Positions 51,090 through 59,702 of a stretch of 64,000 bases of DNA are shown piece after piece. Each line of letters begins with the position of its first letter. Position 1 is the stretch's first letter. This DNA comes from Bordetella parapertussis (GTDB lineage: Bacteria > Pseudomonadota > Gammaproteobacteria > Burkholderiales > Burkholderiaceae_B). The stretch spans positions 37,327 to 101,326 of the forward strand of contig CAMDNZ010000006.1 of the NCBI GenBank assembly GCA_945903445.1, in the 5' to 3' direction. A program made the translations under genes and the position numbers. The notes beneath the pieces were generated by a model. It was not told the DNA's origin. It did no database searches and saw only the letters and a list, made by a program, of their open reading frames with translations.

Positions 51090-52250
51090 ATGACTCAGCC
51101 TATTGCTCTGCGTGAAGCACCCGTCGCGACCGAATCGTTCGATATCGCCCCCATATCAGACATTTTGGCCGAATTGCGCGCCGGTCGCATGGTCATTTTG
51201 GTCGATGAAGAAGACCGTGAAAACGAAGGCGATCTGGTCATGGCGGCCGAATTCGTCACACCTGAAGCCATCAATTTCATGGTCACCCATGCCCGCGGCT
51301 TGGTGTGCCTGACCTTGACCGAAGCGCGCTGCCGTCAATTGGACTTGCCGCTGATGGCATCACGCAACGGTACGCGCTATGGCACTAACTTCACCCAGTC
51401 GATCGAGGCCGCCGAAGGCGTCGAAACCGGTATTTCGGCTGCCGATCGGGCCCGCACCATCCAGGTAGCCGTGGCGCGCGACGCTCGTCCCGAGCATTTG
51501 GTTCAGCCAGGTCATATCTTTCCGGTTCGAGCTGTGCCGGGCGGTGTCTTGGTGCGCGCCGGTCACACCGAGGCCGGATGCGATTTGACTGCAATGGCCG
51601 GATTGACGCCAGCTGCCGTGATTTGCGAGATTCTGAAGCCCGACGGCACGATGGCTCGCCTGCCCGATCTGGTCGTGTTCGGACAGCAGCACGGCTTGAA
51701 GATCGGCACCATTGCCGACCTTATTCAATACCGTCACGAGCACGAGTCCATCATCGAAGAGATCGGTCGCCGTCGGCTGCCAACGCCTTGGGGCGAGTTC
51801 GACACCATCGCCTATCGCGATACGGCTACCGGCAGTGCCCATTTGGCCTTGGTACACGGCACGATCGACCCGGATACCGAAACGCTGGTGCGCGTCCACG
51901 AGCCGGCTTCGGTGCTGGACGTGTTGGACACCGGTGCCAGTTTGCATAGTTGGGGGGTGGGCGATGCTCTGCAAGCCATTTTGGCAGCGCCCGCAGGTGT
52001 CATGGTGTTGATGAACTGCAACGCAGCGCACGATCATTTGTTCGCCCAGATCGCCGCCTGGAACCAGCCGCCGGTGCCGCCCAGCAGCCGCGACGGCGAC
52101 CGTTACGGCCTGCGCACTTATGGCGTAGGGGCTCAAATTCTGCGCGAACTGAAGGTGGGCAAGATGCGATTGATGTCGCGTCCCCGCAAGATGCCCAGCA
52201 TGACGGGGTTTTCCCTGACGGTTACGGGTTACGATTGCGATCCGGCGTGA
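51090..52250 (+). CDS. ribBA: 3,4-dihydroxy-2-butanone 4-phosphate synthase with degenerate GTP cyclohydrolase II domain
   Basis: 386 residues. The N-terminal half (about residues 22-220) is an intact RibB: VDEEDRENEGDLVMAAEFVT, RNGTRYGTNFTQSIEA, HIFPVRAVPGGVLVRAGHTEA and the final Glu-containing AAVICEI. It makes the four-carbon precursor of riboflavin from ribulose-5-phosphate. The C-terminal half has the RibA length and the YGLRTYGVGAQILRELKVGKMRLMS end. It lacks the zinc-binding Cys cluster (the usual C-x10-CxC region), so it probably cannot open GTP. A separate ribA would then be needed elsewhere. ribH follows. Confidence 0.9.
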   Translation: MTQPIALREAPVATESFDIAPISDILAELRAGRMVILVDEEDRENEGDLVMAAEFVTPEAINFMVTHARGLVCLTLTEARCRQLDLPLMASRNGTRYGTNFTQSIEAAEGVETGISAADRARTIQVAVARDARPEHLVQPGHIFPVRAVPGGVLVRAGHTEAGCDLTAMAGLTPAAVICEILKPDGTMARLPDLVVFGQQHGLKIGTIADLIQYRHEHESIIEEIGRRRLPTPWGEFDTIAYRDTATGSAHLALVHGTIDPDTETLVRVHEPASVLDVLDTGASLHSWGVGDALQAILAAPAGVMVLMNCNAAHDHLFAQIAAWNQPPVPPSSRDGDRYGLRTYGVGAQILRELKVGKMRLMSRPRKMPSMTGFSLTVTGYDCDPA

Positions 52251-52318
52251 ACACCTTTTTGCTCCCCAACCCCTGCATCGGGCGATGTCCCGCTGCGTCA
52301 TATCCATGAGGCTGAGCC

Positions 52319-52846
52319 ATGAACCCCTATTTCCTGGAACCCGATTTCGACGGCGAAGGGCTGCATATCGGTATCGTCCGCGCCCGCTTCAACGAAGACA
52401 TTGGTCAAGCTGAATTACAAGCCTGCCTGGCCGAATTGGCCGAGATGGGCGTCGAAGAGCAAGACGTGATGGTCGTATCGGTGCCTGGCGCACTGGAGAT
52501 CGGCATCACCGTGGCCCGCATGGCAGAATCGGGCGAGTTCGATGCCCTGATCGCCCTGGGTGCCGTGGTGCGCGGCGAAACTTATCATTTCGAGATCGTG
52601 AGCAACGAGATGGCTTCGGCCGTCGCGCGGGTCGCGCTCGAAACCGGTATCCCGGTTGCCAATGGCGTGTTGACCACCGAGAACGACGAACAAGCCCAAA
52701 GCCGCGCGACTGAGAAGGGCCGCGATTGCGCCCGCGCCGCGGTCGAAATGGCCAACCTGATTGCCTACCTCGAACCCGAGGAAGACGACGAAGACGAAGA
52801 CGAGGACGAAGATTTTGACGACCAACAAGACCAACCCCGACGCTGA
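52319..52846 (+). CDS. ribH: 6,7-dimethyl-8-ribityllumazine synthase
   Basis: 175 residues. Penultimate riboflavin step, normally an icosahedral or decameric shell. Seen: IGIVRARFNEDIGQAELQAC, VSVPGALEIGITVARM, ALGAVVRGETYHFEIVSNEM with the catalytic His, and PVANGVLTTENDEQAQSRA. The family core ends near residue 155; here it continues with an unusual run of Glu and Asp (residues about 152-168) and QDQPRR. GAGG is placed before the ATG. Its last 32 bases overlap the start of nusB. Confidence 0.94.
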   Translation: MNPYFLEPDFDGEGLHIGIVRARFNEDIGQAELQACLAELAEMGVEEQDVMVVSVPGALEIGITVARMAESGEFDALIALGAVVRGETYHFEIVSNEMASAVARVALETGIPVANGVLTTENDEQAQSRATEKGRDCARAAVEMANLIAYLEPEEDDEDEDEDEDFDDQQDQPRR

Positions 52847-53312
52847 TAGCGGCGTGGCACCGAAGCCGCGCAGTGCTCGCCGTGCCGCGCGCGAGTTCGC
52901 GTTGCAAGGCATTTATGCGTGGCTGGTGCGTGGGGGCACGGGCGTCGAGCACACCGGTGCGATCGATGCCCATTTGCGCGACGCCGACGATTTTTCCGAG
53001 GCCGATGCGCAGTGGTTCAACACGCTGCTGCACGGGGTGGTGCGCGAGGCCGACGATTTGCGTGAGCGCTTCACGCCCTTTATCGACCGACCGCTGACCG
53101 AACTGTCGCCGATCGAGCACGGCATTTTGTTGATCGGCAGCTTCGAGCTGGTAAATCACATCGAAGTGCCGTACAAAGTCGCCATCAACGAGGCGGTCGA
53201 ATTGGCCAAATCGTTCGGTGGCACCGACGGCTTCAAATTCGTCAACGGCGTGCTGGACAAGGTTGCGGCTCAAGCCCGTCCGATGGAAACGAAGCCAGCG
53301 GCTCGCCGCTAA
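52815..53312 (+). CDS. nusB: transcription antitermination protein NusB
   Basis: 165 residues from a TTG with AGGA eight bases ahead. All-helical RNA-binding protein of the NusB-NusE antitermination complex for rRNA operons. RSARRAAREFALQGIYAWLV matches the family's RR-AR-AlQ-lY opening; PLTELSPIEHGILLIGSFEL, IPYKVAINEAVELAKSFGG (here VPYKV) and KFVNGVLDKVA close it. The start lies inside ribH, implying coupling; a GTG 13 codons later, after the ribH stop, is an alternative. Confidence 0.93.
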   Translation: MTTNKTNPDADSGVAPKPRSARRAAREFALQGIYAWLVRGGTGVEHTGAIDAHLRDADDFSEADAQWFNTLLHGVVREADDLRERFTPFIDRPLTELSPIEHGILLIGSFELVNHIEVPYKVAINEAVELAKSFGGTDGFKFVNGVLDKVAAQARPMETKPAARR

Positions 53313-53332
53313 GCGTCGAGCGGCTCAACGCC

Positions 53333-54298
53333 ATGGCTGGCGAATTCGATCTCATTGCTCGCCACTTCAAACGGCCGGCGCCTGCCGGTATGCTGGGCGT
53401 GGGCGACGATTGCGCGTTGTTCTCGGTGCCGGTGGGCCATCAACTGGCCACCAGCACCGATCTGCTGCTCGAAGGGCGGCATTTTTTTTCCAATGTCGAT
53501 CCTGCCGCCTTGGGGCACAAGGCGCTGGCCGTCAATCTGAGCGATTTGGCCGCCATGGGTGCGACGCCTCTGGCGTGTGTTCTGGGGCTAGGATTGCCAT
53601 CCGTCGATGAGAATTGGCTGAGCGGGTTCGCTCAGGGTTTTCATGAATTTGCCGACCGGTCGGGCTGTCCTTTGATCGGCGGCGACACAACGCGCAGCCA
53701 AAGAGATATCGTTATTAGTGTGACCGTATATGGCGCAGTGCTGCCGCAGCATGCGCTGCGCCGCGATGCAGCCGTCGTGGGCGACGACATCTGGGTGTCC
53801 GGAACCTTGGGGCGAGCCGATGTGGCGTATCGTCTGCTCGCCAGGGAATGGCCAGCCGTGCCAGGTTTGCTGGACGCGACGCGGCAGGCGCTGGAGCGAC
53901 CGCAGCCCCGTTTGGGCTTAGGCGCGGCTTTGGGCGGCATTGCTCGTGCAGCGCTGGATATTTCGGATGGGATCGTGCAAGACCTCGGGCACATTCTGAC
54001 GGCCAGCGGCGTCGGGGCGGTGTTGGATTATGCCGCGCTGCCGGTCGATCCCGCATTGCTAGCATTGCCTGCCGAACGCATCGCCTCGGCTGTATTGGGC
54101 GGTGGCGATGTCTACGAGTTGTGTTTTACCGCAGGCCCGAACCAGCGCGACGCCGTGCTGCAAGCGGCTCGCGCAGCGGGCACCCCGGTGACACGGGTGG
54201 GACGTGTGATCGCCGGGGGCGGCTTGCAGGTGTTGGACGTCAACGGTCAACCTATGCAGTTGCTGCGTGGCGGTTTCGATCATTTTTCAGAAGGCTAG
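53333..54298 (+). CDS. thiL: thiamine-monophosphate kinase
   Basis: 321 residues. Makes thiamine diphosphate from thiamine phosphate and ATP. GEFDLIARHFKRP, the metal-binding GVGDDCALFSVP, STDLLLEGRHFF, KALAVNLSDLAAMGATPLAC, PLIGGDTTRS and LDISDGIVQDLGHIL with GGGDVYELCFT are in family order (PurM-like fold). Twenty bases after nusB and two before pgpA, the conserved nusB-thiL-pgpA arrangement. Confidence 0.95.
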   Translation: MAGEFDLIARHFKRPAPAGMLGVGDDCALFSVPVGHQLATSTDLLLEGRHFFSNVDPAALGHKALAVNLSDLAAMGATPLACVLGLGLPSVDENWLSGFAQGFHEFADRSGCPLIGGDTTRSQRDIVISVTVYGAVLPQHALRRDAAVVGDDIWVSGTLGRADVAYRLLAREWPAVPGLLDATRQALERPQPRLGLGAALGGIARAALDISDGIVQDLGHILTASGVGAVLDYAALPVDPALLALPAERIASAVLGGGDVYELCFTAGPNQRDAVLQAARAAGTPVTRVGRVIAGGGLQVLDVNGQPMQLLRGGFDHFSEG

Positions 54299-54300
54299 GC

Positions 54301-54852
54301 GTGACTCAAATTCCGACTCCTCCCGGCACCGAGCCTCAATCGATTGCCTCGCGTCAACGCGAACCTTATCCATCGGCTGCATGGGTGTTTCGTACGCCTA
54401 CCCGGCTGGTGGTGTTCGGTTTTGGGTCGGGATTGATTCGACCTGCATCCGGCACTTGGGGCACGCTGGCGGCGTGGTTACTGTGGATTGCAGCCCAACC
54501 GTTCATGGCCTCTGATGTTGCAGTAGGTCTGTTTCTTGCGGTGGCGTTTGCGTACGGCTGTTGGGCCTGCTTGCAAGTCTGCCGCGAACTCGACACTCAC
54601 GATCATCTGGGCATGGTGTGGGACGAGATGGTGGCGTTCTGGCTGGTTCTGTGGCTGTCGCCGTCGGGCTGGTGGCCCGAGCTTGCCGCGTTCCTGCTGT
54701 TCCGGTTCTTCGACATTGCCAAGCCACCACCCATTAAATGGTGTGACGCCAGGATAAAGGGCGGCTTAGGTGTGATGTTCGACGACATTCTTGCCGCGCT
54801 GTACGCGATCCTCGTCATGCTGGTTGCTACGAGGCTAGGGGTGTTTGGATGA
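54301..54852 (+). CDS. pgpA: phosphatidylglycerophosphatase A
   Basis: 183 residues, membrane protein with about four hydrophobic segments. Dephosphorylates phosphatidylglycerophosphate to phosphatidylglycerol. FGFGSGLIRPASGTWGTLAA, HDHLGMVWDEMVAFWLVLWL with the catalytic acidic residues, RFFDIAKPPPIKWCDARIKGG and GVMFDDILAALYA are diagnostic. GTG start two bases after thiL. The stop overlaps the cinA start. Confidence 0.94.
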   Translation: MTQIPTPPGTEPQSIASRQREPYPSAAWVFRTPTRLVVFGFGSGLIRPASGTWGTLAAWLLWIAAQPFMASDVAVGLFLAVAFAYGCWACLQVCRELDTHDHLGMVWDEMVAFWLVLWLSPSGWWPELAAFLLFRFFDIAKPPPIKWCDARIKGGLGVMFDDILAALYAILVMLVATRLGVFG

Positions 54853-55385
54853 TGAGCAGCACATTGGATATATATGCACTGGCCGAGCAACTGGGTCAGG
54901 ATTTGCAACGCTCTGGCAGGAAGCTGGCGACTGCCGAGTCTTGCACGGGTGGGTTGTTGGCAGGGGCCGTGACGGCAGTGCCTGGAGCCAGTGCGTGGTT
55001 CGAGCGCGGCTATGTGACGTATAGCAATTGGGCTAAGCGCGAAGACCTTGGGGTGTCGGAAGTGGCGCTGGTCGAGTACGGTGCCGTAAGCGAACCGGTG
55101 GCGCTCGAGATGGCCAGCGGGATGTTGCTGGCTTGCGCCGAAGCTGATGTAGCGGTGTCCGTGACCGGTATTGCCGGGCCGGATGGCGGGACTGCCGGCA
55201 AGCCTGTGGGGCTGGTATGTTTCGGCTTTGCCACTCGGGCAGGTGAAGGCATTACGAGCCAGGCCGCGACGCATATTTTCGAGGGCGATCGGGCGCAGAT
55301 TCGTATGCAAGCCGTGGCGTTCGCGCTGCAAGGCGTGCTGCAGGCGGTTGGAACGCATTCCACCGATGTGCGGACTGCCGCTTAA
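54849..55385 (+). CDS. pncC: CinA-family nicotinamide-nucleotide amidohydrolase (PncC)
   Basis: 178 residues: only the C-terminal deamidase domain of CinA, the PncC form. KLATAESCTGGLLAGAVTAVPGAS has the catalytic Ser/Lys region, YVTYSNWAKREDLGV and VSVTGIAGPDGGTAGKPVGLV follow. Converts nicotinamide mononucleotide to nicotinate mononucleotide in NAD recycling. Two adjacent ATG codons are available at the overlap with pgpA. Last gene of the rightward block. Confidence 0.92.
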   Translation: MMSSTLDIYALAEQLGQDLQRSGRKLATAESCTGGLLAGAVTAVPGASAWFERGYVTYSNWAKREDLGVSEVALVEYGAVSEPVALEMASGMLLACAEADVAVSVTGIAGPDGGTAGKPVGLVCFGFATRAGEGITSQAATHIFEGDRAQIRMQAVAFALQGVLQAVGTHSTDVRTAA

Positions 55386-55491
55386 AGTCTATGGTTCGTG
55401 AATGCGCCTGGGCCCACCCATACGCGCGCCAGGTCATGCGACATATAGACGGGCCGAGTCACAAGCACGCTACTTGACGATTGGCATAAGG

Positions 55492-55521
55492 GCGTCGCGC
55501 GGCTCTTGGCCGTCGCGACGC
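55492..55521. terminator. strong hairpin between convergent pncC and pyrF
   Basis: GCGTCGCG pairs with CGCGACGC, and the inner CGGC/GCCG extends the stem to about 12 bp with one unpaired base. There is no T-run on either side. Its place between two convergent 3' ends suggests transcription termination or 3' end protection. Confidence 0.5.
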
Positions 55522-55531
55522 GCCGCGTTCG

Positions 55532-56377
55532 TTAATCGTTTATCCGGGCTGTGCCTTGACCGCGTTCGCAGTTGATGGCGTCGCGCAGTTCGCGTGCAGC
55601 CTTCGCCGCCGCTTCGCGCCAATCGTCTTTGCCGCTGGCATACAAAATAGACCGCGACGAATTGATCAACATGCCGGTGTTGTCGGTGGTGCGTCCACTG
55701 GCTACGGTAGCCGCGATGTCGCCGCCTTGTGCGCCAATACCCGGCACCAGCAAGGGCATGGCATCGCCGACTCGTTCACGTACGGCCGCGAGCTCTTTGG
55801 GGAAGGTCGCACCCACGACCAACCCGCATTGACCATGTGCATTCCACTTGTCCGCGACCAAGCCCGCGACGTGCAGGTAGAGCGGCGTGCCGTCTTCGGT
55901 TTTCAGGAATTGCAGGTCGGAACCGCCAGAGTTGGAGGTGCGGCACAGAATGAACACGCCACGGTCACTCCACGCCAAATAGGGCTCGACCGAGTCTAAG
56001 CCCAGATAGGGGCTAATGGTGACGGCGTGCGCCTGGTAGCGCTCGAAAGCTTCGCGTGCATACTGTTCGGCGGTCGAGCCGATGTCGCCACGCTTGGCGT
56101 CCAGAACGATGGTGAGATCGGGATGACGCTCGCGGATGTGAGCGCACAAGGCTTCCAGTTGCTCTTCGGCGCGATGGGCGTGGAAGTAGGCGATCTGCGG
56201 CTTGAAGGCGCAGGCGTAGGGCGCCGTGGCGTCCACGATGTCGCGACAGAATCGGAAGATGGCGTCTGGCTGGTCTTGCAACTCGGCCGGGAAACGCAGG
56301 ACGTCAGGATCCAGTCCCACCGTGAGCAGCGAGTTGGTGGTCTGCCAGGCGTGGTTCAGGCGTTCGGAGTAATTCAT
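55532..56377 (-). CDS. pyrF: orotidine 5'-phosphate decarboxylase (long form)
   Basis: 281 residues, the type 2 PyrF length. Final step of UMP synthesis. LTVGLDPDVLRFP, FKPQIAYFHAHRAEEQL and the catalytic DAKRGDIGSTAEQYA (Asp-Lys-Asp array) are present; VVGATFPKELAAVRE and LVPGIGAQGGD bind phosphate; GMLINSSRSILYAS ends the domain. The ATG is used; a TTG directly before it also opens the frame. On the minus strand, upstream of nothing of the same pathway. Confidence 0.95.
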   Translation of the reverse strand: MNYSERLNHAWQTTNSLLTVGLDPDVLRFPAELQDQPDAIFRFCRDIVDATAPYACAFKPQIAYFHAHRAEEQLEALCAHIRERHPDLTIVLDAKRGDIGSTAEQYAREAFERYQAHAVTISPYLGLDSVEPYLAWSDRGVFILCRTSNSGGSDLQFLKTEDGTPLYLHVAGLVADKWNAHGQCGLVVGATFPKELAAVRERVGDAMPLLVPGIGAQGGDIAATVASGRTTDNTGMLINSSRSILYASGKDDWREAAAKAARELRDAINCERGQGTARIND

Positions 56378-56407
56378 CAATGATGTCGCTGTCTTGAGTT
56401 CGTAGGC

Positions 56408-57727
56408 TTAGTGCATCTTGACGCGTGGGCGGCTGCGGCGGGTGAGCAAGCGGCCCAGTGCAAGAGTGGCCGTGCGCCAGAAGCCCAGAATGGCCCGGTG
56501 ATGCATCAGGTGCAGGCTCATGTACATGAGCCGTGCAAGTGTACCGCTGACGAACAGCCCGCGCCCGCTGAGCTTGCCCATCAGGCTGCCGACCCCCGCG
56601 CTCTGGCCCAGCGAGATCAAGGAACCATGATCTTCGTAATGGTAGGGGGTGTCGTCGGTGGGCTGGCCGCGTAGGGTTTTGCTCAAGCGGGCGTAAAGGT
56701 AGTCGGCTTGCTGGTGAGCGGCTTGTGCGCGTGCGGGCACGGTGCGACCGTCTTTCCATGGGGCCGCGGCGCAGTCGCCCAGGGCATAGATGAAGGGGTC
56801 GGGCGATTGCAGAACGCCGTTGACTTCGAGCTGGCCGTTGCGGTTCAAGGGCAGGTCGAGCGTCTTCAACAGTGCGGGGCCTTGGATGCCCGCTGCCCAT
56901 AAGGAAATGAGGGCAGGGAAGCGTCGACCATCGGCGGTTTCGACGGCTTCCGGGCTGATGGACGCGACGCGCGCATCCGTTTCGACGTTGATGCCCAGAC
57001 TGGTCAGGCGCTCGCGAGCGGCTGTCGAAATGCGCTCCGGCAAAGCGGCCAACAGTCGGGGCGCGCCTTCAATCAGGGTGATCGACAGATCGCGTCCGCT
57101 TTTGAAGCGGGGCATGCCATAGGCGCTGATGCTGGCGCTGGCTTCGACCAGCTCGACCGCCAGTTCGACGCCGGTGGCGCCGCCACCGACGATGACGATG
57201 TTCAGACGGGCATCGGGTTGGTCTTTCTTGGCTTGGTCTACTTTGACCAGGGCTTTGAGCAGGGTGAGGCGAAATTGTTCGGCGTTCTCCAGGGTGTCCA
57301 GGGTGACGGCGTGTTGCTGTGCGCCTGGCGTGTTGAAGAAGTTGGAGACGCTGCCCACCGACAGAACCAGGGTGTCGTAACGCAGCGAGCGCTCGGGCAG
57401 AATCTGCTCGCCGCCGTGATCAAAAAGACCCGCCAGGTGAACGCGCTTTTCGTGGCGATCGACACCCAGGAGTTCGCCCATGACGAAGGTGAACCCGCAT
57501 TGACGCGCCAGCATGAAGTAGGACAGCCCTTCCTGGTGGATGTCCAGTGTGCCCGCAGCCGCTTCGTGCAGCGATGGCTTCCAGATGTGAAATGGGCGGG
57601 AGTCGATCAGGGTCACGACTTCGGGTCCGAAGCGGCGGCCCAACTTGGCGGCCAGTTCGAGACCGCCGGCGCCACCGCCAACTATGACGAGCCGCTGGGA
57701 TGCTGATGTTTCGAATGCAGTGTTCAT
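56408..57727 (-). CDS. ndh: type II NADH:quinone oxidoreductase
   Basis: 439 residues. Non-proton-pumping NADH dehydrogenase at the inner membrane. Two dinucleotide folds: LVIVGGGAGGLELAAKLGRRFG for FAD and NIVIVGGGATGVELAVEL for NADH; YALGDCAAAPW and ARAQAAHQQADYLYARL are the C-terminal FAD motif and helix; the tail ends with a hydrophobic and basic stretch (MYMSLHLMHHRAILGFWRTA) for membrane attachment. Thirty bases downstream is pyrF on the same strand. Confidence 0.92.
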   Translation of the reverse strand: MNTAFETSASQRLVIVGGGAGGLELAAKLGRRFGPEVVTLIDSRPFHIWKPSLHEAAAGTLDIHQEGLSYFMLARQCGFTFVMGELLGVDRHEKRVHLAGLFDHGGEQILPERSLRYDTLVLSVGSVSNFFNTPGAQQHAVTLDTLENAEQFRLTLLKALVKVDQAKKDQPDARLNIVIVGGGATGVELAVELVEASASISAYGMPRFKSGRDLSITLIEGAPRLLAALPERISTAARERLTSLGINVETDARVASISPEAVETADGRRFPALISLWAAGIQGPALLKTLDLPLNRNGQLEVNGVLQSPDPFIYALGDCAAAPWKDGRTVPARAQAAHQQADYLYARLSKTLRGQPTDDTPYHYEDHGSLISLGQSAGVGSLMGKLSGRGLFVSGTLARLMYMSLHLMHHRAILGFWRTATLALGRLLTRRSRPRVKMH

Positions 57728-57751
57728 GGTCGCATTATAAGAAGCTCTCCC

Positions 57752-58168
57752 TTACGGGAGGATGGCAAGGCCCGTGAACCGCAGCCAGGCGACGGTCGCC
57801 CAGGTGCCGCCCGCCAGCAGTAGCGCTAGCAGCACGGCGGCACTGCCGATGTCTTTGGCGCGTCCGATGAGCGGATGCGTGTCGGTGGTGATGGCGTCGG
57901 CCACGGCTTCCATTGCAGAGTTGAGCAGTTCGACGATAAGCACCAACACGACCACGGCGATCAGCAGAAGGATTTCGAAGGCGTTGCGGCCCAGAAAAAA
58001 TGCGACGGGAATCATGACGAGGGCGAGTGCGGCCTCTTGGCGAAACGCGGCCTCGAAGCGAAGCGCGGCGCGCAAGCCCTGCATCGAATAACGCAGTGCT
58101 TTAAAGACGCGACCGATGCCGCCGACGCTTTTGTATACCGGAGCGTCCGGTTGAGGAGTGAGTGCCAT
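57752..58168 (-). CDS. dgkA: diacylglycerol kinase
   Basis: 138 residues, three transmembrane helices. Phosphorylates diacylglycerol released during membrane-derived glycan or LPS modification. RALRYSMQGLRAALRFEAAFRQE-like N-terminus, and IVELLNSAMEAVADAI carrying the active-site Glu and Asn, followed by KDIGSAAVLLALLLA, are the DgkA signature. Its substrate would be produced by phosphoglycerol or phosphoethanolamine transferases such as the sulfatase-fold enzyme elsewhere in this window. Confidence 0.94.
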   Translation of the reverse strand: MALTPQPDAPVYKSVGGIGRVFKALRYSMQGLRAALRFEAAFRQEAALALVMIPVAFFLGRNAFEILLLIAVVVLVLIVELLNSAMEAVADAITTDTHPLIGRAKDIGSAAVLLALLLAGGTWATVAWLRFTGLAILP

Positions 58169-58230
58169 GAACACTTTTTACCAGATTGGCTCTGGCGAAG
58201 TGCGGCACCGTGGCACGGGTCTGTTCGCTT

Positions 58231-59157
58231 TTACGGACGGTAGTCGCCAGCTGTCACGCCTTCGGGGCGTGCATGCCCGACATGGGTGCCGAAGCGCTCA
58301 GCGAACTGCCGGGTGACGACCGCGCCGAAAAAGAAGATTTGCGACGAGTAGTAGATCCACAGCAAGAGCGCGACGACCGAGCCTGCGGCACCGTAGGAGT
58401 CGGCGATGCCGCCTTGGCCGAGGTAGAGACCGATGGCCCATTTACCTACCAGGAACAGCATGGCCGTCAGGATGGCGCCGGGGATGACGTCGCGCCACGA
58501 CAGCTTGGTGCTGGGCAAGAGTTTGTAGACGACCGCAAACAGCGCGGTGACCACCGAGAACGAGAACAACCAGGCGACCACGCCGGCGACAGTGGCAAAG
58601 GCCGAGTTTTCCCACAATACGCCGTAATAGGTTTTAGCCGCTGCCAGGGCTGCGTTGACAACCAGGGAGAACAACAGGAAGAGGGCCAGCACAAGAACCA
58701 GACCGAAGGACAGAAAACGCGATCTGACGAAGCCGACGATGCCGTCTGGTTGCTGGCGTTCGGGCACTTCCCACATGTCGTCCAAACTGGATTGCAGCTC
58801 GGCGAAGGCCGTGGTGGCGCTGAAGATCAGCAGGCCCACAGAAACCAGGGCGGCGATCAGGCCGCTTTTGGATTCCTGGGCGCTGGCCAATACCGTTTGA
58901 ATGACTTCGGCCCCTTGCTCGCCCATCAGGTCGCGCAGCTGCATGACCAGTTCGGCGCGCACTGCTTCTTCACCGAAAAAAAAGCCCGCCACGGCGATCA
59001 CCAGGATCAGCATGGGAGCGAGCGAGAACACCATGTAGAGCGCGAGTGCCGCACCTCGGCTGGCTGCACGATGCTTGGACCATTGCGCCGCCGACGCCTT
59101 AAACATCTGGCCCACCGAGCGCGCGCGTAAATTGCGGATTTCGTGGGGTACTTTCAT
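58231..59157 (-). CDS. YihY/BrkB family inner membrane protein
   Basis: 308 residues with six predicted transmembrane helices. HRAASRGAALALYMVFSLAPMLIL at the start, FSATTAFAELQSSLDDMWEV, then KLLPSTKLSWRDVIPGAILTAMLFLVGKWAIGLYL and a last VVALLLWIYYSSQIFFFGAVV are typical of the UPF0761/BrkB family, once misnamed ribonuclease BN. In Bordetella pertussis BrkB is linked to serum resistance; the molecular function is unknown. GGAG lies before the chosen ATG; longer starts run into low-similarity sequence. Confidence 0.9.
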   Translation of the reverse strand: MKVPHEIRNLRARSVGQMFKASAAQWSKHRAASRGAALALYMVFSLAPMLILVIAVAGFFFGEEAVRAELVMQLRDLMGEQGAEVIQTVLASAQESKSGLIAALVSVGLLIFSATTAFAELQSSLDDMWEVPERQQPDGIVGFVRSRFLSFGLVLVLALFLLFSLVVNAALAAAKTYYGVLWENSAFATVAGVVAWLFSFSVVTALFAVVYKLLPSTKLSWRDVIPGAILTAMLFLVGKWAIGLYLGQGGIADSYGAAGSVVALLLWIYYSSQIFFFGAVVTRQFAERFGTHVGHARPEGVTAGDYRP

Positions 59158-59248
59158 GGGCGTTCTCCAGGGGCGTGCACGGGTGTTTTTGGAGAGTAGC
59201 GAATAGTGTGCCGGGCAGGGGAGCCGGCTGCTGACGACCTTGTACGCG

Positions 59249-59551
59249 TCAGGCATTTTTCAGAGCTTGCACGGCCAGGCGCAGGCCCATGGCTTTCAAA
59301 ATGGCGGTCAGGCTGCTGAGTGCGGGATTGCCATCGGCCGAAAGCGTCCGATAAAGCTGGGTCGGGTTTAATTGTGCATGTTTGGCGACGGCCTGTACGC
59401 CGCCAAATGCGTGGGTAAGTTGTCGCAAGACGATGAGCAGGTCGCCTTGGTCGCCGTCTTCCAAGATGTCATTGAGCATCCCTAAGGCCAATGCGGGATC
59501 CTTGCGATATATCTCTGCCATGACTTCGTCATCGTGTCTGCTTCTCATCAT
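59249..59551 (-). CDS. HigA-type antitoxin of a decayed toxin-antitoxin pair
   Basis: 100 residues. The core DPALALGMLNDILEDGDQGDLLIVLRQLTHAFGGVQAVAKHAQL and LYRTLSADGNPALSSLTAILKAMGLRL is that of COG3636 addiction-module antidotes with a Cro/C1 helix-turn-helix. Such proteins neutralise a RelE/HigB-like toxin and repress their own promoter. Two adjacent ATG codons and a third ten codons on are possible starts. The upstream toxin gene overlaps it by 23 bases and has lost its middle, so this is now an orphan antitoxin. Confidence 0.85.
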   Translation of the reverse strand: MMRSRHDDEVMAEIYRKDPALALGMLNDILEDGDQGDLLIVLRQLTHAFGGVQAVAKHAQLNPTQLYRTLSADGNPALSSLTAILKAMGLRLAVQALKNA

Positions 59552-59702
59552 TGCCTCTCGTTTGCCAGTTTTTCCAGTACTTCACTGCTTTGTCGATGTC
59601 TTTGGCTTGAGTGCGTTTGTCGCGCAGCTTCGTCAACCAGGTTGCATAGCCGTTCTGCTTTCGGAATGCCGTCAGGTAGTGCTCGATCCGATAATCATCC
59701 AT
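59529..59702 (-). pseudogene. HigB/RelE-type toxin with internal in-frame deletion
   Basis: 57 codons. The N-terminal piece NGYATWLTKLRDKR matches the beginning of COG3657/Gp49-like toxins (N-F-WL--LRDKRA) and the C-terminal piece TQAKDIDKAVKYWKNWQTRG matches their end (GGDK-TQ-KDI--A--YW). The roughly 50-60 residues that should lie between, with the RNase core strands, are absent. The sequence DKR belongs to both ends in the family, so the deletion may have occurred between short repeats. Order toxin-antitoxin with an overlap is normal for HigBA. Inactivation is inferred. Confidence 0.65.
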
